From contig JALFTI010000024.1 in the NCBI GenBank assembly GCA_022778585.1, forward strand, positions 1-64,000: 64,000 bases of DNA. The letters are read 5' to 3'. Positions 51,617-60,251 of this stretch are shown in pieces. The DNA comes from Pygmaiobacter massiliensis. Lineage in GTDB: Bacteria; Bacillota; Clostridia; Oscillospirales; Ruminococcaceae. Positions within the stretch are counted from its first letter, which is position 1, and every line of letters starts with the position of its first letter. The translations under genes and the position numbers were made by a program. The notes below the pieces were generated by a model. The model was not told the origin of the DNA. It saw only the letters and a list, made by a program, of their open reading frames with translations, and searched no databases.

Positions 51617-52393
51617 GTGCTAACCAGTCAACTTGTTCATCAGCTTCTTATCATCTGCCCCCTTTCCTTTCTGGCGGGATTTGTAGACGCCGTAGCCGGC
51701 GGGGGTGGACTAATCAGTCTGCCGGCTTTTTTGTTTGCAGGGGTACCGGTTCATCTGGCCTATGGCACCAACAAGTTTTGCTCCTGTTTTGGAACATTGA
51801 TTTCGACCGGAAAATATTTAAAAAACGGCAAAATTACATTAAAATTGGCATTGCTCAGTGCGGCTGGGGCGCTTATAGGCAGTGCGGTGGGGGCCAGAAT
51901 GGTACTGGCGCTGAGTGAGCGGGTGCTGCAGATTTGTTTAATGGTCATACTGCCGGTTGTAGCGGTATTTTTACTGTTTAACCGAAACCTGGGACAAGAT
52001 GAAGACAGCCCCCAAAACATTTCTTCCCAAAGCTTGATGCTGCGGGCGGTGGTTATTGGTCTTGTACTGGGTTGGTACGACGGCTTTTTTGGTCCCGGAA
52101 CCGGTACCTTTCTTGTTTTGGCGTTTTCCGGGTTAATGGGCATGAGCCTGGTGAATGCTTCAGGAAATGCCAAGGTGGTAAACCTGGCCAGTAATTTGGC
52201 CGCGTTGATCACCTATCTTTTAGGCGGCGCAGTAATTTTTACCCTGGCGGTGCCGGGAGCACTGTGTAATGTAGCGGGCAACTGGCTGGGTGCCACATTG
52301 GCCATAAAAAAAGGCGCCAAGTTTATTCGTCCAATCATTTTTGTATCCATAGGCCTTTTGCTGGTGCGCATTTTAACCGACTTAATCGCCTGA
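51617..52393 (+). CDS. TSUP (TauE/SafE) family anion transporter
   Basis: 258 aa from GTG 51617 after AGAGGGA. Eight hydrophobic helices; FLAGFVDAVAGGGGLISLPAFLFAGVPVHLAYGTNK and GWYDGFFGPGTGTFLVLAFSGLMGMSLVNASGNAK are the two repeat signatures. The family moves sulfite, sulfonates or organic acids across the membrane. Nothing adjacent points to a substrate. Confidence 0.93.
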   Translation: MLTSQLVHQLLIICPLSFLAGFVDAVAGGGGLISLPAFLFAGVPVHLAYGTNKFCSCFGTLISTGKYLKNGKITLKLALLSAAGALIGSAVGARMVLALSERVLQICLMVILPVVAVFLLFNRNLGQDEDSPQNISSQSLMLRAVVIGLVLGWYDGFFGPGTGTFLVLAFSGLMGMSLVNASGNAKVVNLASNLAALITYLLGGAVIFTLAVPGALCNVAGNWLGATLAIKKGAKFIRPIIFVSIGLLLVRILTDLIA

Positions 52394-52452
52394 ATAATCG
52401 CTTTTGATAACGGTAAAGGACATATCGGTAAATAAAAAATTGCATTTACATA

Positions 52453-52494
52453 AAATAAGCCCGGCAGCTTTTTACAGCCTGCCGGGCTTATTTT
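52453..52494. terminator. Terminator after the TSUP gene
   Basis: Stem aataagcccggcag / ctgccgggcttatt with a T run. Confidence 0.85.
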
Positions 52495-52823
52495 GTTGGT
52501 TTTACAGGATACACAAAAGTTTTGCCGCCAGCAAATAGTATCTTTTCCTGGCTTTTTGCAAATTTTTGCGCAGTGGAAAAAATATAGCCTGCCAAAAGCC
52601 TAAATTTTTAAAAACAGGAAAAAGGCCTGCAATAAGCGAATTTTATAACGGGCTGCAGTGGAAAGAAACCGGAAAGGATAAGTTGTCAAGGCTTTTTGAA
52701 AAATTGCAACGAATGTGCAAAAAGTCAAAATACGACCCAATATGCCCTTGTCCAAAAGCCAAAACCAAAAGACAAAATATTACCAAATACTGCCAGAAGT
52801 TTTACAAATGGTATAGTTTTGGA

Positions 52824-52959
52824 TTTCCACAAGTTGTGGAAAACTCTGTGGAAACTGTGGAAAACGGCCGGGTAAAAGGGTGGTTTTTCCACAATTGGCA
52901 GGATGTCCTCTGCAAAGGCGCACAACTTTTTGTTGAAACCCCTGTGGAAAGTGTGGAAA
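52824..52959. repeat. Cluster of seven DnaA-box-like sites
   Basis: TGTGGAAA or its complement TTTCCACA occurs at 52824-52831, 52835-52842, 52847-52854, 52856-52863, 52886-52893, 52943-52950 and 52952-52959. Three extend to TGTGGAAAA/TTTTCCACA, one base from the DnaA box TTATCCACA. Spacing of neighbouring sites is 9-12 bp, about one helix turn. It could be a replication origin part or a DnaA-binding regulatory site. No dnaA or dnaN gene is in the window. Confidence 0.6.
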
Positions 52960-53200
52960 GTTTGCCGGGTAAGTTCTACTGCCAAAAAGTCCATATTACA
53001 GGCCAGCGGCCATAAAAAAGGCTGCGCAGAAGAATATTTCGTTTGTTTGGGTGCATAGTTACCGGCCTTTTAGCCTGTGCGGGAATGTACAGATTGCGTG
53101 CCAGGCTGCAAAACAGTGGAATTTTGTGTCCAAATGTGATAAAATGAAGCCACAAAGAAAAAAGGCGCAAAAGCCTGCAAAATAAAAGGGGGTCTCTTTT

Positions 53201-53524
53201 ATGAAAATGATCACCGCTATTGTAAACAAGGAAGATTCTGGCGCGGTTTCCTCTGCGCTGACGAAGGCTGGTTACCGGGTTACCAAGCTGCCCACCACCG
53301 GCGGCTTCTTGCTTTCGGGCAATGTTACGCTGCTGATTGGTACCGAAGACGAAAAGGTAGATAAGGCCATTGAAATTATTTCCGAACACTCTAAGCAGCG
53401 CAAAGAGATTGTGCCTTCTACCGCTTCTTATGGTATTGGTGTTACCACCGCGTATCCGCTGGAGGTGACCGTGGGCGGCGCTACCATTTTTGTAACGAAT
53501 GTGGAGCGGTTTGAAAAGGTTTGA
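53201..53524 (+). CDS. darA: Cyclic-di-AMP receptor DarA/PstA
   Basis: 107 aa. MKMITAIVNKEDSGAVSSALTKAGYRVTKLPTTGGFLLSGNVTLLIGTED is the PII-like DUF970 fold, including the TGGF and GN residues that contact c-di-AMP. It is a small cytoplasmic signalling protein whose partner is still unclear. AAAGGGGG precedes the ATG. It overlaps holB, the order seen in Bacillus (yaaQ-holB). Confidence 0.96.
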   Translation: MKMITAIVNKEDSGAVSSALTKAGYRVTKLPTTGGFLLSGNVTLLIGTEDEKVDKAIEIISEHSKQRKEIVPSTASYGIGVTTAYPLEVTVGGATIFVTNVERFEKV

Positions 53525-54450
53525 TGCTGCAGCACCTGCTGGGCAATGACCAGCTGAAGGCAGATCTTGCAGCCGCTTTAGCGGCAGGCAAGTTGCCCCA
53601 TGCCATTTTATTGTGTGCAATGCCGGGCCTGGGTCGCAATTTTGCGGCCCGGGCTATTGCGGCTGATTATCTGTATCCAAACGGCAGGGCAGGGGCAGAC
53701 CGGGTAATGGCAGGCGCTTCGGAAGAGGTGCTGTTGCTTGCACCCGAAGGGGCTGGTAACCAGATCCGGGTGGAAGCCGTGCGCAGCGTTCGCAGTTGGA
53801 TATGGGAGTCGGCCCTGATGACCGACGGTAAGGTTGTACTGGTGCGGGATGCACAGCGAATGAACCAGGCTGCGGCAAATGCGCTGCTGAAAAGTATTGA
53901 AGAGCCGCCCGAAGGGGTGGTGTTTTTGTTGACAGCCGACAGCGAAAGCTCCATTCTGCCCACAATACGCAGCCGCTGCGCGGTGTATACGCTGGCGCCG
54001 GTGCCGTTAGAAATCTGTACCAAACAACTGTGCCAACAGCAAATTTCTGTGCAGGATGCAGATTTTTTGTGTGCTGTGTATGGCGGGGCGCTGGGCAGCT
54101 GCCTGAAAAGCGGCTCCCCAAAGCGACTTTGTGCGCTTAGGCAGGCGCTTACAGCGGCCAATGGTGCTGCAAACCGGCAGGCTTACCCGGTTTTGGCAGC
54201 CACCGCGCCGTTTTTAAATAAAAAGGAAAAGGACAAAGCAGGCCTTGCGCAGTTTTTGCAGGATTTGCAGGACTTACTTGGAGCAGCATTTGGAGGGGGC
54301 GCTGTGCCGGGAATGCAGGTGAGCCAGGAGGATGCGGCCCGCATGCTTTTGGCTGTGCGCGAAGCCCGGCTGGAGCTTGCCGCAAATGGCAGCCTGAAGC
54401 TGCTGTGTGCCCTGCTTGCAGCCCGGCTTTCAGGCCAATTGCAGCCATAA
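53524..54450 (+). CDS. holB: DNA polymerase III delta' subunit
   Basis: 308 aa from ATG 53524, overlapping the darA stop by one base; TTG 53521 is also in frame. HLLGNDQLKADLAAALAAGKLPHAILLCAMPGLGRN is the delta' N-terminus, with Arg in place of the P-loop Lys so ATP binding is unlikely, as in many delta' proteins. NQAAANALLKSIEEPPEGVVFLLTADSESSILPTIRSRC contains the SRC motif. It is part of the clamp loader. A GC-rich stem (ggccggc/gccggcc, about 54477-54506) follows before ricT. Confidence 0.94.
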   Translation: MLQHLLGNDQLKADLAAALAAGKLPHAILLCAMPGLGRNFAARAIAADYLYPNGRAGADRVMAGASEEVLLLAPEGAGNQIRVEAVRSVRSWIWESALMTDGKVVLVRDAQRMNQAAANALLKSIEEPPEGVVFLLTADSESSILPTIRSRCAVYTLAPVPLEICTKQLCQQQISVQDADFLCAVYGGALGSCLKSGSPKRLCALRQALTAANGAANRQAYPVLAATAPFLNKKEKDKAGLAQFLQDLQDLLGAAFGGGAVPGMQVSQEDAARMLLAVREARLELAANGSLKLLCALLAARLSGQLQP

Positions 54451-54618
54451 CAGGGGCTGCTGGAAAAAAGGCAGGGCCGGCAAGCCTTGTTGGGGCCGGC
54501 CTTTGGTTTTGGTGTAGCCTGTTTTACACACAAGGCTTTTTAAGCCACCGCCCGAATATAAGCCGCGGGGATGGTGGAAAAAGAACAAGGCGCCGCAGCG
54601 GCAGCGGCAGGGAACAAT

Positions 54619-55602
54619 ATGGTAAATGTAGTGGGCGTGCGGTTCAAAACGGGCGGCAAGGTGTACTACTTTGACCCTTGCGGACTGATTTTGCGCAAGG
54701 GGGATTATGTAATTGTAGAGACCGCGCGCGGCTTGGAATGCGGCGAGGTTTGCCAGCCGGTGCACGCAGTGGCGGATGTAAGTATTACCAAAGCGCTCAA
54801 ACAGGTGGTTCGGGTAGCTGACGATGTGGATGTGCGCCGGATGCGCCAGAACCGGGAGGATGAAAAGCGCGCCTTTCAGATCTGCGAGGAGCGAATTAGT
54901 CGCCACAAGCTGGAGATGAAGCTAATTGATGTAGAGTACGCCTTTGACCGCAGTAAAATTTTGTTTAATTTTACTGCGGACGGCCGGGTGGACTTTCGCG
55001 AATTGGTAAAGGACTTGGCCGGCGTATTTCGTACCAGAATTGAGCTGCGCCAGATTGGCGTTCGGGATGAAAGCAAAATGTTGGGCGGGCTTGGCATATG
55101 CGGGCAGCCGTTTTGCTGCAGCCGGTTTCTGTCCGACTTTCAGCCGGTTTCCATTAAAATGGCCAAGGAACAGGGCCTTTCACTGAACCCCACCAAAATT
55201 TCCGGCAGCTGCGGGCGGCTGATGTGCTGCTTGGCCTATGAGCAGCCGGCATATGAGTATCTGAACAGCATTACCCCGGGTGTGGGTAGCTATGTGAAAA
55301 CACCGGACGGGGAAGGCACAGTCTGCGAAGCAAATCCGGTTTCCGGGCAGGTAAAGGTGCGGTTAGAGCCAGGGGTTGATGTGCCCAAAACTTATATACG
55401 GGATGAGTTGGAAGTGCTGCGGGCGGCATCTAAGCGGGCGGGTGAAAAAAAGCGCCGCAAGGCTGCGCGCACACCGAAGCCTGCCGAACCGGCGCAGAAT
55501 ATGCAAAAAACACCCGGTGCCCACAGTGTGGGCGACCGCGCGCATGCAGCGGGGCAGGGCAAAGAAAATGCGGTGCGCAAACAGCCGGAAAAAAGTAGTT
55601 GA
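54619..55602 (+). CDS. ricT: PSP1-domain protein RicT (YaaT)
   Basis: 327 aa from ATG 54619 (MVNVVGVRFK, the usual family start, after CAGGGA); an in-frame ATG 54571 adds 16 residues. The Cys pattern GGLGICGQPFCCSRF and SGSCGRLMCCLAYE provides the [4Fe-4S] ligands of RicT. In Bacillus RicA-RicF-RicT bind RNase Y and steer mRNA maturation; RicA and RicF genes are not in this window. The C-terminal 60 residues are basic and of low complexity. Follows holB as in Bacillus. Confidence 0.94.
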   Translation: MVNVVGVRFKTGGKVYYFDPCGLILRKGDYVIVETARGLECGEVCQPVHAVADVSITKALKQVVRVADDVDVRRMRQNREDEKRAFQICEERISRHKLEMKLIDVEYAFDRSKILFNFTADGRVDFRELVKDLAGVFRTRIELRQIGVRDESKMLGGLGICGQPFCCSRFLSDFQPVSIKMAKEQGLSLNPTKISGSCGRLMCCLAYEQPAYEYLNSITPGVGSYVKTPDGEGTVCEANPVSGQVKVRLEPGVDVPKTYIRDELEVLRAASKRAGEKKRRKAARTPKPAEPAQNMQKTPGAHSVGDRAHAAGQGKENAVRKQPEKSS

Positions 55603-55626
55603 ATATTCTGACTTTTGTGGTACAAT
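55599..55626 (+). promoter_or_regulatory. Promoter of the ferredoxin gene
   Basis: TTGAAT (55599-55604) overlaps the ricT stop; TACAAT (55621-55626) follows after 16 bp. The start codon is 25 bases downstream. Confidence 0.75.
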
Positions 55627-55650
55627 GTAACAAAATGGAGGTGTTGAAAA

Positions 55651-55821
55651 GTGGCTTACAAAATTTCTGATGGTTGCATTTCCTGCGGCACCTGCGCTGG
55701 TGCCTGCCCCATGGGCGCGATCAGCGAGGGCGACGGCAAGTACGAGATCAATGCAGATACCTGCATTTCCTGCGGTGCTTGCGCTGGCGAGTGCCCGGTT
55801 GGCGCGATCTCTGAGGAGTAA
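55651..55821 (+). CDS. 2[4Fe-4S] ferredoxin
   Basis: 56 aa from GTG 55651, nine bases after GGAGG. Two CxxCxxCxxxCP motifs (CISCGTCAGACP and CISCGACAGECP) each ligate one [4Fe-4S] cluster. It is the classic small clostridial electron carrier, and probably the acceptor for the pyruvate:ferredoxin oxidoreductase encoded at 61.9 kb. It has its own promoter and a strong terminator, and codon choice is that of a highly expressed gene. Confidence 0.97.
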   Translation: MAYKISDGCISCGTCAGACPMGAISEGDGKYEINADTCISCGACAGECPVGAISEE

Positions 55822-55831
55822 TGCGAAACTG

Positions 55832-55865
55832 AAATCAAGGCCGGCAGTTTTGCCGGCCTTGATTT
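55832..55865 (+). terminator. Terminator after ferredoxin
   Basis: Perfect stem aaatcaaggccggca / tgccggccttgattt with a 4-base loop and T run. Confidence 0.93.
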
Positions 55866-55915
55866 TTTATGCCGGTATGCGGCAAAACTGCCCAATGGGC
55901 AAAGGGGGATATGCG

Positions 55916-56683
55916 GTGCGCCAGGGAAAGGTGTTTGAACCAAATATGCAGCCGGTTTTCGCCCCGGAACAGCCCGAACAGGCCAAACTGGAATTTTTGC
56001 CGGGTGGCACTGGCGTATATGTGGACAAAAACCACCGCTTTGGGGCAGATGCGCTGGCTTTGGCCGGTTTTTGCAGGCTGCACCGGAACGAACGGGCCTG
56101 CGATTTAGGGTCTGGGTGCGGTATTATTCCACTGTGCTGGCATGATGTAGGGCATGTGGGGAAAGCTGTGGGGTTGGAACTTTCCACTGCCGGCAATGCG
56201 CTTTTGGAGCGGGCGGCCGCTGGCCTTGGCCATATTTATGCCGTTCAGGGAGATATGAGATTGCTGGGACGGCCGGATTGCCCTGAAAAATTGCGGCAGG
56301 CGCTGCCAGGTGCAGAATTTGACCTGGTCAGCTGTAATCCCCCTTATTTTACCGGCGGCTTTGTCAGCCAGAAACCGGGCCGCGCACCGGCGCGCCATGC
56401 CATTACCTGCAGTTTGGAAGATGTGTGCCGTGCGGCGGCTTTTCTTTTGCGGGAGGGCGGCCGTTTTTGCCTGTGCAACCGGCCTGAACGCCTGGCGGAT
56501 ACCATTGTAGTAGCAGGCCGGGAAAGACTTGTGGCAAAAAGACTGCAGCTGGTGCGTAGCAGCCCCACAGGCGAGGTACGCCTTTTTTTGCTGGATTGCC
56601 GCAAAGGCGGCAAAAGCGGACTTGAATTTTTGGCCGACCTTATTCTGCCGCCGGGAGAACCGGTGCCGCTTATGCCGCGCTGA
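55916..56683 (+). CDS. tRNA1(Val) (adenine37-N6)-methyltransferase-like (TrmN6/YfiC)
   Basis: 255 aa from GTG 55916, seven bases after AAAGGGGG; the frame continues upstream through the ferredoxin gene, which is not coding in that frame. Motif I LGSGCGIIPLCW binds SAM and VSCNPPYFTGG is the adenine-N6 NPPY catalytic motif. Homologues modify A37 of tRNA1(Val). rsmI follows after 70 bases. Confidence 0.9.
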   Translation: MRQGKVFEPNMQPVFAPEQPEQAKLEFLPGGTGVYVDKNHRFGADALALAGFCRLHRNERACDLGSGCGIIPLCWHDVGHVGKAVGLELSTAGNALLERAAAGLGHIYAVQGDMRLLGRPDCPEKLRQALPGAEFDLVSCNPPYFTGGFVSQKPGRAPARHAITCSLEDVCRAAAFLLREGGRFCLCNRPERLADTIVVAGRERLVAKRLQLVRSSPTGEVRLFLLDCRKGGKSGLEFLADLILPPGEPVPLMPR

Positions 56684-56753
56684 ATGCAATGGCGGCTGTA
56701 TGTTTTGCCAATTGCAGCGCCCAAATAATACCAACTGTTAAAAGGAGAACAAA

Positions 56754-57602
56754 ATGGCCGGAACCCTGTATATTGTGGCCACGCCCATCGGCAACCTGCA
56801 GGATATGACCGCGCGGGCGGCCCAGACTTTTGCCGCAGCGGATTTCATTGCTGCGGAGGATACCCGGGTGACCTTGAAGCTGCTGAACCACCTGGGGCTG
56901 AAAAAGCCAATGGTAAGCTATTATGAACATAACCTCAAAGAGCGCGGTGAAATAATTTTGCGCCGCATTGAAGCAGGGGAAAGCTGCGCCATGTGTTCTG
57001 ACGCGGGCATGCCCGCCGTTTCGGACCCGGGAGAGCTTTTGGTAAAGGATGCGCTTATGCGGGGAATTCGCGTGGTTCCCATTCCGGCAGCCAGTGCGGC
57101 GGTGACCGCGCTGGCGGTATCAGGGCAGCCTACCGGCCGCTGGTGTTTTGAAGGCTTTTTGCCCATGAACCGCCGTCAGCGTGCCGAGCGGCTGGAAGAG
57201 CTTTGCCAGGAACGGCGGACCATGATCTTCTATGAAGCGCCCCATAAATTGCCGGCCACCCTTTGCGATCTTGCCAAAACTTTTGGCGAGGAGCGTTCGG
57301 TGACCGTTTGCCGGGAACTGACCAAGCTGCATGAAGAAATTTGGAAAACAACATTGGGAACCGCGCAGGCGCACTATGCACAAAATGCCCCCAAGGGAGA
57401 GTTTGTACTGGTGGTGGAGGGCGCACAGCCAGCTGCCGGCCCCAGCTTAACCTTAGAACAGGCGGTGCAGTTGGCCTGCAAGCTGATGGAAGAAGGCCTT
57501 GCTCCCAGTGCAGCCTGTAAACAGGCGGCTGCCGCAACAGGATTTGCTAAAAGTGAAATATACCGGCTGGCCGGCCGGACAAAAAAGGAGGAAGAGGCGT
57601 GA
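56754..57602 (+). CDS. rsmI: 16S rRNA (cytidine1402-2'-O)-methyltransferase
   Basis: 282 aa; AAAAGGAG lies before ATG 56754. LYIVATPIGNLQDMTARA, AEDTRVTLKLLNHL, SDAGMPAVSDPGELLV and FEGFLP are the tetrapyrrole-methylase-fold signatures of RsmI. It methylates C1402 of 16S rRNA in the ribosomal P site. It follows trmN6 and overlaps the next gene by 4 bp (GTGA). Confidence 0.97.
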   Translation: MAGTLYIVATPIGNLQDMTARAAQTFAAADFIAAEDTRVTLKLLNHLGLKKPMVSYYEHNLKERGEIILRRIEAGESCAMCSDAGMPAVSDPGELLVKDALMRGIRVVPIPAASAAVTALAVSGQPTGRWCFEGFLPMNRRQRAERLEELCQERRTMIFYEAPHKLPATLCDLAKTFGEERSVTVCRELTKLHEEIWKTTLGTAQAHYAQNAPKGEFVLVVEGAQPAAGPSLTLEQAVQLACKLMEEGLAPSAACKQAAAATGFAKSEIYRLAGRTKKEEEA

Positions 57603-58075
57603 AATTGCTGGTTGTGTCCGATACACATGGCAATCGCCTGGCTCTTCGAGAGGCAATTGATCGCCATCCGGATGTGAATTTTTTGATCCACTTAGGGGAC
57701 GGTTTGGCCGACCTTGTGGAGGTACAGCGTTCCGGGCGCTGCCCTCAGTGCTACATGGTGCGGGGAAATTGTGATTACGCACCCCAAGTTCCGGCTGAAC
57801 GCCTGTGCGGATTGGCAGGCCATCTGGTTTTTATGACCCACGGAAATGGATATGATGTGAAGCTGACGGTGGGTGCGCTTTTGGGGGCAGCCCGGGAGAA
57901 AAATGCGCAGATTGCTTTATATGGCCATACCCATATTCCGCTTTTGTCAAAGGTGGGGGATGTATGGCTGTTTAATCCGGGCTCGCTTTCGTTTGGTCCT
58001 TCCGGTCAGTGCCGTTACGGGTTGCTGAAGCTTTCCCCGGGCAATGAGCCGGAGTTTGAGCACTGTATGCTGTAA
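57599..58075 (+). CDS. YfcE/MJ0936-type metallophosphoesterase
   Basis: 158 aa from GTG 57599, overlapping rsmI by 4 bp. Metal-binding motifs are LLVVSDTHGN, HLGDG, VRGNCD, MTHGNGYD and YGHTHIP. Such enzymes cleave phosphodiesters of unknown physiological identity. Translational coupling to rsmI suggests a shared expression level rather than a shared pathway. Confidence 0.95.
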   Translation: MKLLVVSDTHGNRLALREAIDRHPDVNFLIHLGDGLADLVEVQRSGRCPQCYMVRGNCDYAPQVPAERLCGLAGHLVFMTHGNGYDVKLTVGALLGAAREKNAQIALYGHTHIPLLSKVGDVWLFNPGSLSFGPSGQCRYGLLKLSPGNEPEFEHCML

Positions 58076-58242
58076 AAAATTGGGTTTATTAAAAAAGAGG
58101 AATTTTAAGCTGAATTCTCGCAAAATGAGAACAAATGCCGCCCGTTGGGGTGGCATTTTTTTTGCGCGCTCGGTAGAATACAGGTAGAAATCAGCCACAG
58201 GCGAAACCTGCCAGAGCTTAGCGTCGGGGGAGGGGAAGAGTT

Positions 58243-59403
58243 ATGACTCAGCAAAAAATGGGGGCGTTTTTGGCCGCGCTGCGCAAGCAGGCCGGGCTGA
58301 CCCAGCAGCAGCTTGCACAGGAATTGGGCGTTTCAGATAAATCGGTAAGTCGATGGGAGACCGGCGTTACCGCGCCGGATTTAAGCTTGCTGCCAGTGCT
58401 GGCAGAACGCTTTGATGTCAGCTGTGATGAGCTTTTGGCCGGACAGCGAAAAGCAGAAATTTTGGCCCAGGGACAAGAGTCCAATACAGCTGCCAAAGCG
58501 ACGGCACGGCGGATTCAAACAGAGCAGTTTAAAATAACGGTGATGACACTTTTCCTGCTTTTGGCCGGCCAGGTGCTCTGTGCGGCGCTGGCCTGGGGCG
58601 CCAGGTGGCCGGTGGTTGGAAGCGGCGGTGCAGCGCTTTGCTGTTTGACCGGCGCCTGCCTGGTTATTTTGGGAGGGCATAACATGCTGGCGCTTTTGCC
58701 GGAATGCCATGCCAAACGGCAAAACATTTGGCGCTGGGCCGCTGGGCTATTGGCCGGCTGTATGGCGGGGTTGGCGTTGGCACTGCCGCACCTGGCAGTA
58801 CTGGCCCAGCCATTGCCGGATGCAGTTTTAACAGGGCCAGCCTGGGCAAAATTTGCAGGGCTGGCTTTGGCGGGAACCGTTTGTATTGCTATGGTTTTGT
58901 TGGGGTTTTTCGGCCGCTTTCTGGGGGTTCGACGCCCGCGTGCCGTGCTGGCCCTTGCGTTGGTATCCATAATGGCGGCGCCCGCCTGTCTGCTTTTGGC
59001 AAAAGGGCCGCTTGCGGCCGGGGTCCGGTATGACTCGTTTGAACAGTTCAAGCAAGCCATCGAGCAGCCGGTGGGGGACCCGGAGGTATCGGTTACGCAG
59101 CTGCAGGGGTCAGATGGCGTTACAACCGTTACCCACTATGGGGAACGCAAAAGTTACGTGGATCGGCAGGGGCGGGTCTATCGATATTACCATGGCAATG
59201 AACAGGTAGTTTTTGTGCTTTGGGAGGAGGACGAAAACGGAGTATCCCAGATTACCACCTATACCCAGCTGCAGCTGGAATGGCCGCCCGCAATGTGGGT
59301 TTGGCTGGTCGTTGTAACAGTTTGTGCCATGTTGGCTTTGGTATTGCAATTCAAAAACGGCTCTGTTCCCAAAACGGGGCAAAGGCCTGCCGAGGTGGAG
59401 TAA
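58243..59403 (+). CDS. XRE regulator fused to a membrane and extracytoplasmic domain
   Basis: 386 aa. Residues 1-65 form a Cro/CI helix-turn-helix (LRKQAGLTQQQLAQELGVSDKSVSRWETG). Residues about 95-270 hold six helices, residues 270-345 a soluble segment with alternating strands (SVTQLQGSDGVTTVTHYGERKSYVDRQGRVYRYY), then a final helix at about 350-368. It looks like a membrane-bound one-component regulator; the signal and targets are unknown. Start ATG 58243 follows GGGGAAGAG. Confidence 0.82.
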   Translation: MTQQKMGAFLAALRKQAGLTQQQLAQELGVSDKSVSRWETGVTAPDLSLLPVLAERFDVSCDELLAGQRKAEILAQGQESNTAAKATARRIQTEQFKITVMTLFLLLAGQVLCAALAWGARWPVVGSGGAALCCLTGACLVILGGHNMLALLPECHAKRQNIWRWAAGLLAGCMAGLALALPHLAVLAQPLPDAVLTGPAWAKFAGLALAGTVCIAMVLLGFFGRFLGVRRPRAVLALALVSIMAAPACLLLAKGPLAAGVRYDSFEQFKQAIEQPVGDPEVSVTQLQGSDGVTTVTHYGERKSYVDRQGRVYRYYHGNEQVVFVLWEEDENGVSQITTYTQLQLEWPPAMWVWLVVVTVCAMLALVLQFKNGSVPKTGQRPAEVE

Positions 59404-59697
59404 AAGAGCGGATTGCTGGCCGTAGAAAAGCAGCTTGTGGGTGACATGCTTTGAATTGGCATTGGAAAAGCCAAGTTCCATTTTTGCAGCAATGCGCAAA
59501 AGCAGCCAGGCTGTTCTTTCGTTATTTCGGACATTTGTGGTTATGGTGTTTTGGAAGCGTAAAAAATTTTTGATATTAAAAAATAGAAGAAACAATAAAA
59601 ACACCCGTGCAGAACCGACATTCTTCACGGGTGTTTTGGCAATTTGTTTTTGGGTTTTAGGGGGATAGGTTTTAGGGGGATAGGAAGTTTAAAAAGA
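59404..59697. other. Intergenic region with a terminator and a short tandem repeat
   Basis: It holds the terminator at 59598-59637 and two copies of a 15-base unit, ggttttagggggata, at about 59653-59682. No gene. Confidence 0.5.
59598..59637. terminator. Bidirectional terminator
   Basis: Stem aaaacacccgtg / cacgggtgtttt with a 16-base loop between convergent genes. Confidence 0.8.
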
Positions 59698-60243
59698 TTA
59701 CCACCGGCCCTGTGCCAGGGCCAGCCGCAGCCGGTAACAGGCGGCAATGGTTTTGCCGTCGTTTACCTCTCCGGCAGCAATTTGCCTTTCCAGTTCTTCC
59801 AGCGGCAGTGTTTCTACCGAAACGAACTCATCCGGGTCCAAATGCTGGCTGGTTTTGTGCAGGCCGCGGGCGGCATACAGGTATATCACTTCATTGCAGT
59901 AGCCGCAGGTGGGCAAAAAGGTACCCAAAGGCAGATATTCATCTGCCACAACGCCAACCTCTTCGGTCAGCTCGCGCTTGGCGGCGGAAAAAGGGTCTTC
60001 CCCTTTTTCCAGCTTGCCCGCAGGCAGTTCCAAAAGCTGGCGGCCGTAGGCGTAACGGTACTGGCGTACCAGGTATACCTGATTATCCTCTGTCAGGGCA
60101 GCCACACAGGCGCCTCCGTTGTGGTGCACTACCTCCCGGCTGGAGGTTGCTCCGTTTTCCAAAAGAACCTGGTCATAAGTGACGGTAATGACCCGGCCGG
60201 CAAACTTTACTTCACTGGAAAGGGTTTTTTCGGTGTGTTCCAT
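59698..60243 (-). CDS. NUDIX hydrolase, ADP-ribose pyrophosphatase type
   Basis: 181 aa. The Nudix box GKLEKGEDPFSAAKRELTEEVGV is complete, preceded by LVRQYRYAYGRQLLELPAG and followed by the proline-type loop seen in NudF/YqkG enzymes. It hydrolyses ADP-ribose to AMP and ribose 5-phosphate. It lies eight bases after the CBS/CorC gene and is probably cotranscribed with it. Confidence 0.94.
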   Translation of the reverse strand: MEHTEKTLSSEVKFAGRVITVTYDQVLLENGATSSREVVHHNGGACVAALTEDNQVYLVRQYRYAYGRQLLELPAGKLEKGEDPFSAAKRELTEEVGVVADEYLPLGTFLPTCGYCNEVIYLYAARGLHKTSQHLDPDEFVSVETLPLEELERQIAAGEVNDGKTIAACYRLRLALAQGRW

Positions 60244-60251
60244 CTGACGGC

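Larger units (their letters stand above)
52394..53200. other. Noncoding tract of about 800 bases
   Basis: It contains the terminator at 52453-52494 and the repeated TGTGGAAA sites at 52824-52959. A frame open at 52566-53015 has no ribosome site and odd composition, so I do not call a gene. The promoter of darA probably lies in the last 80 bases. Confidence 0.6.

Noticed and set aside
52566-53015. A 149-codon forward frame in the noncoding tract
   Set aside because: No ribosome site, mixed Lys/Cys composition, and it runs through the TGTGGAAA repeats, where coding constraint would not give exact repeats.
59653-59682. Two tandem 15-base units as a mobile element or CRISPR remnant
   Set aside because: Only two copies, no spacers, no flanking duplications; likely a simple local duplication.
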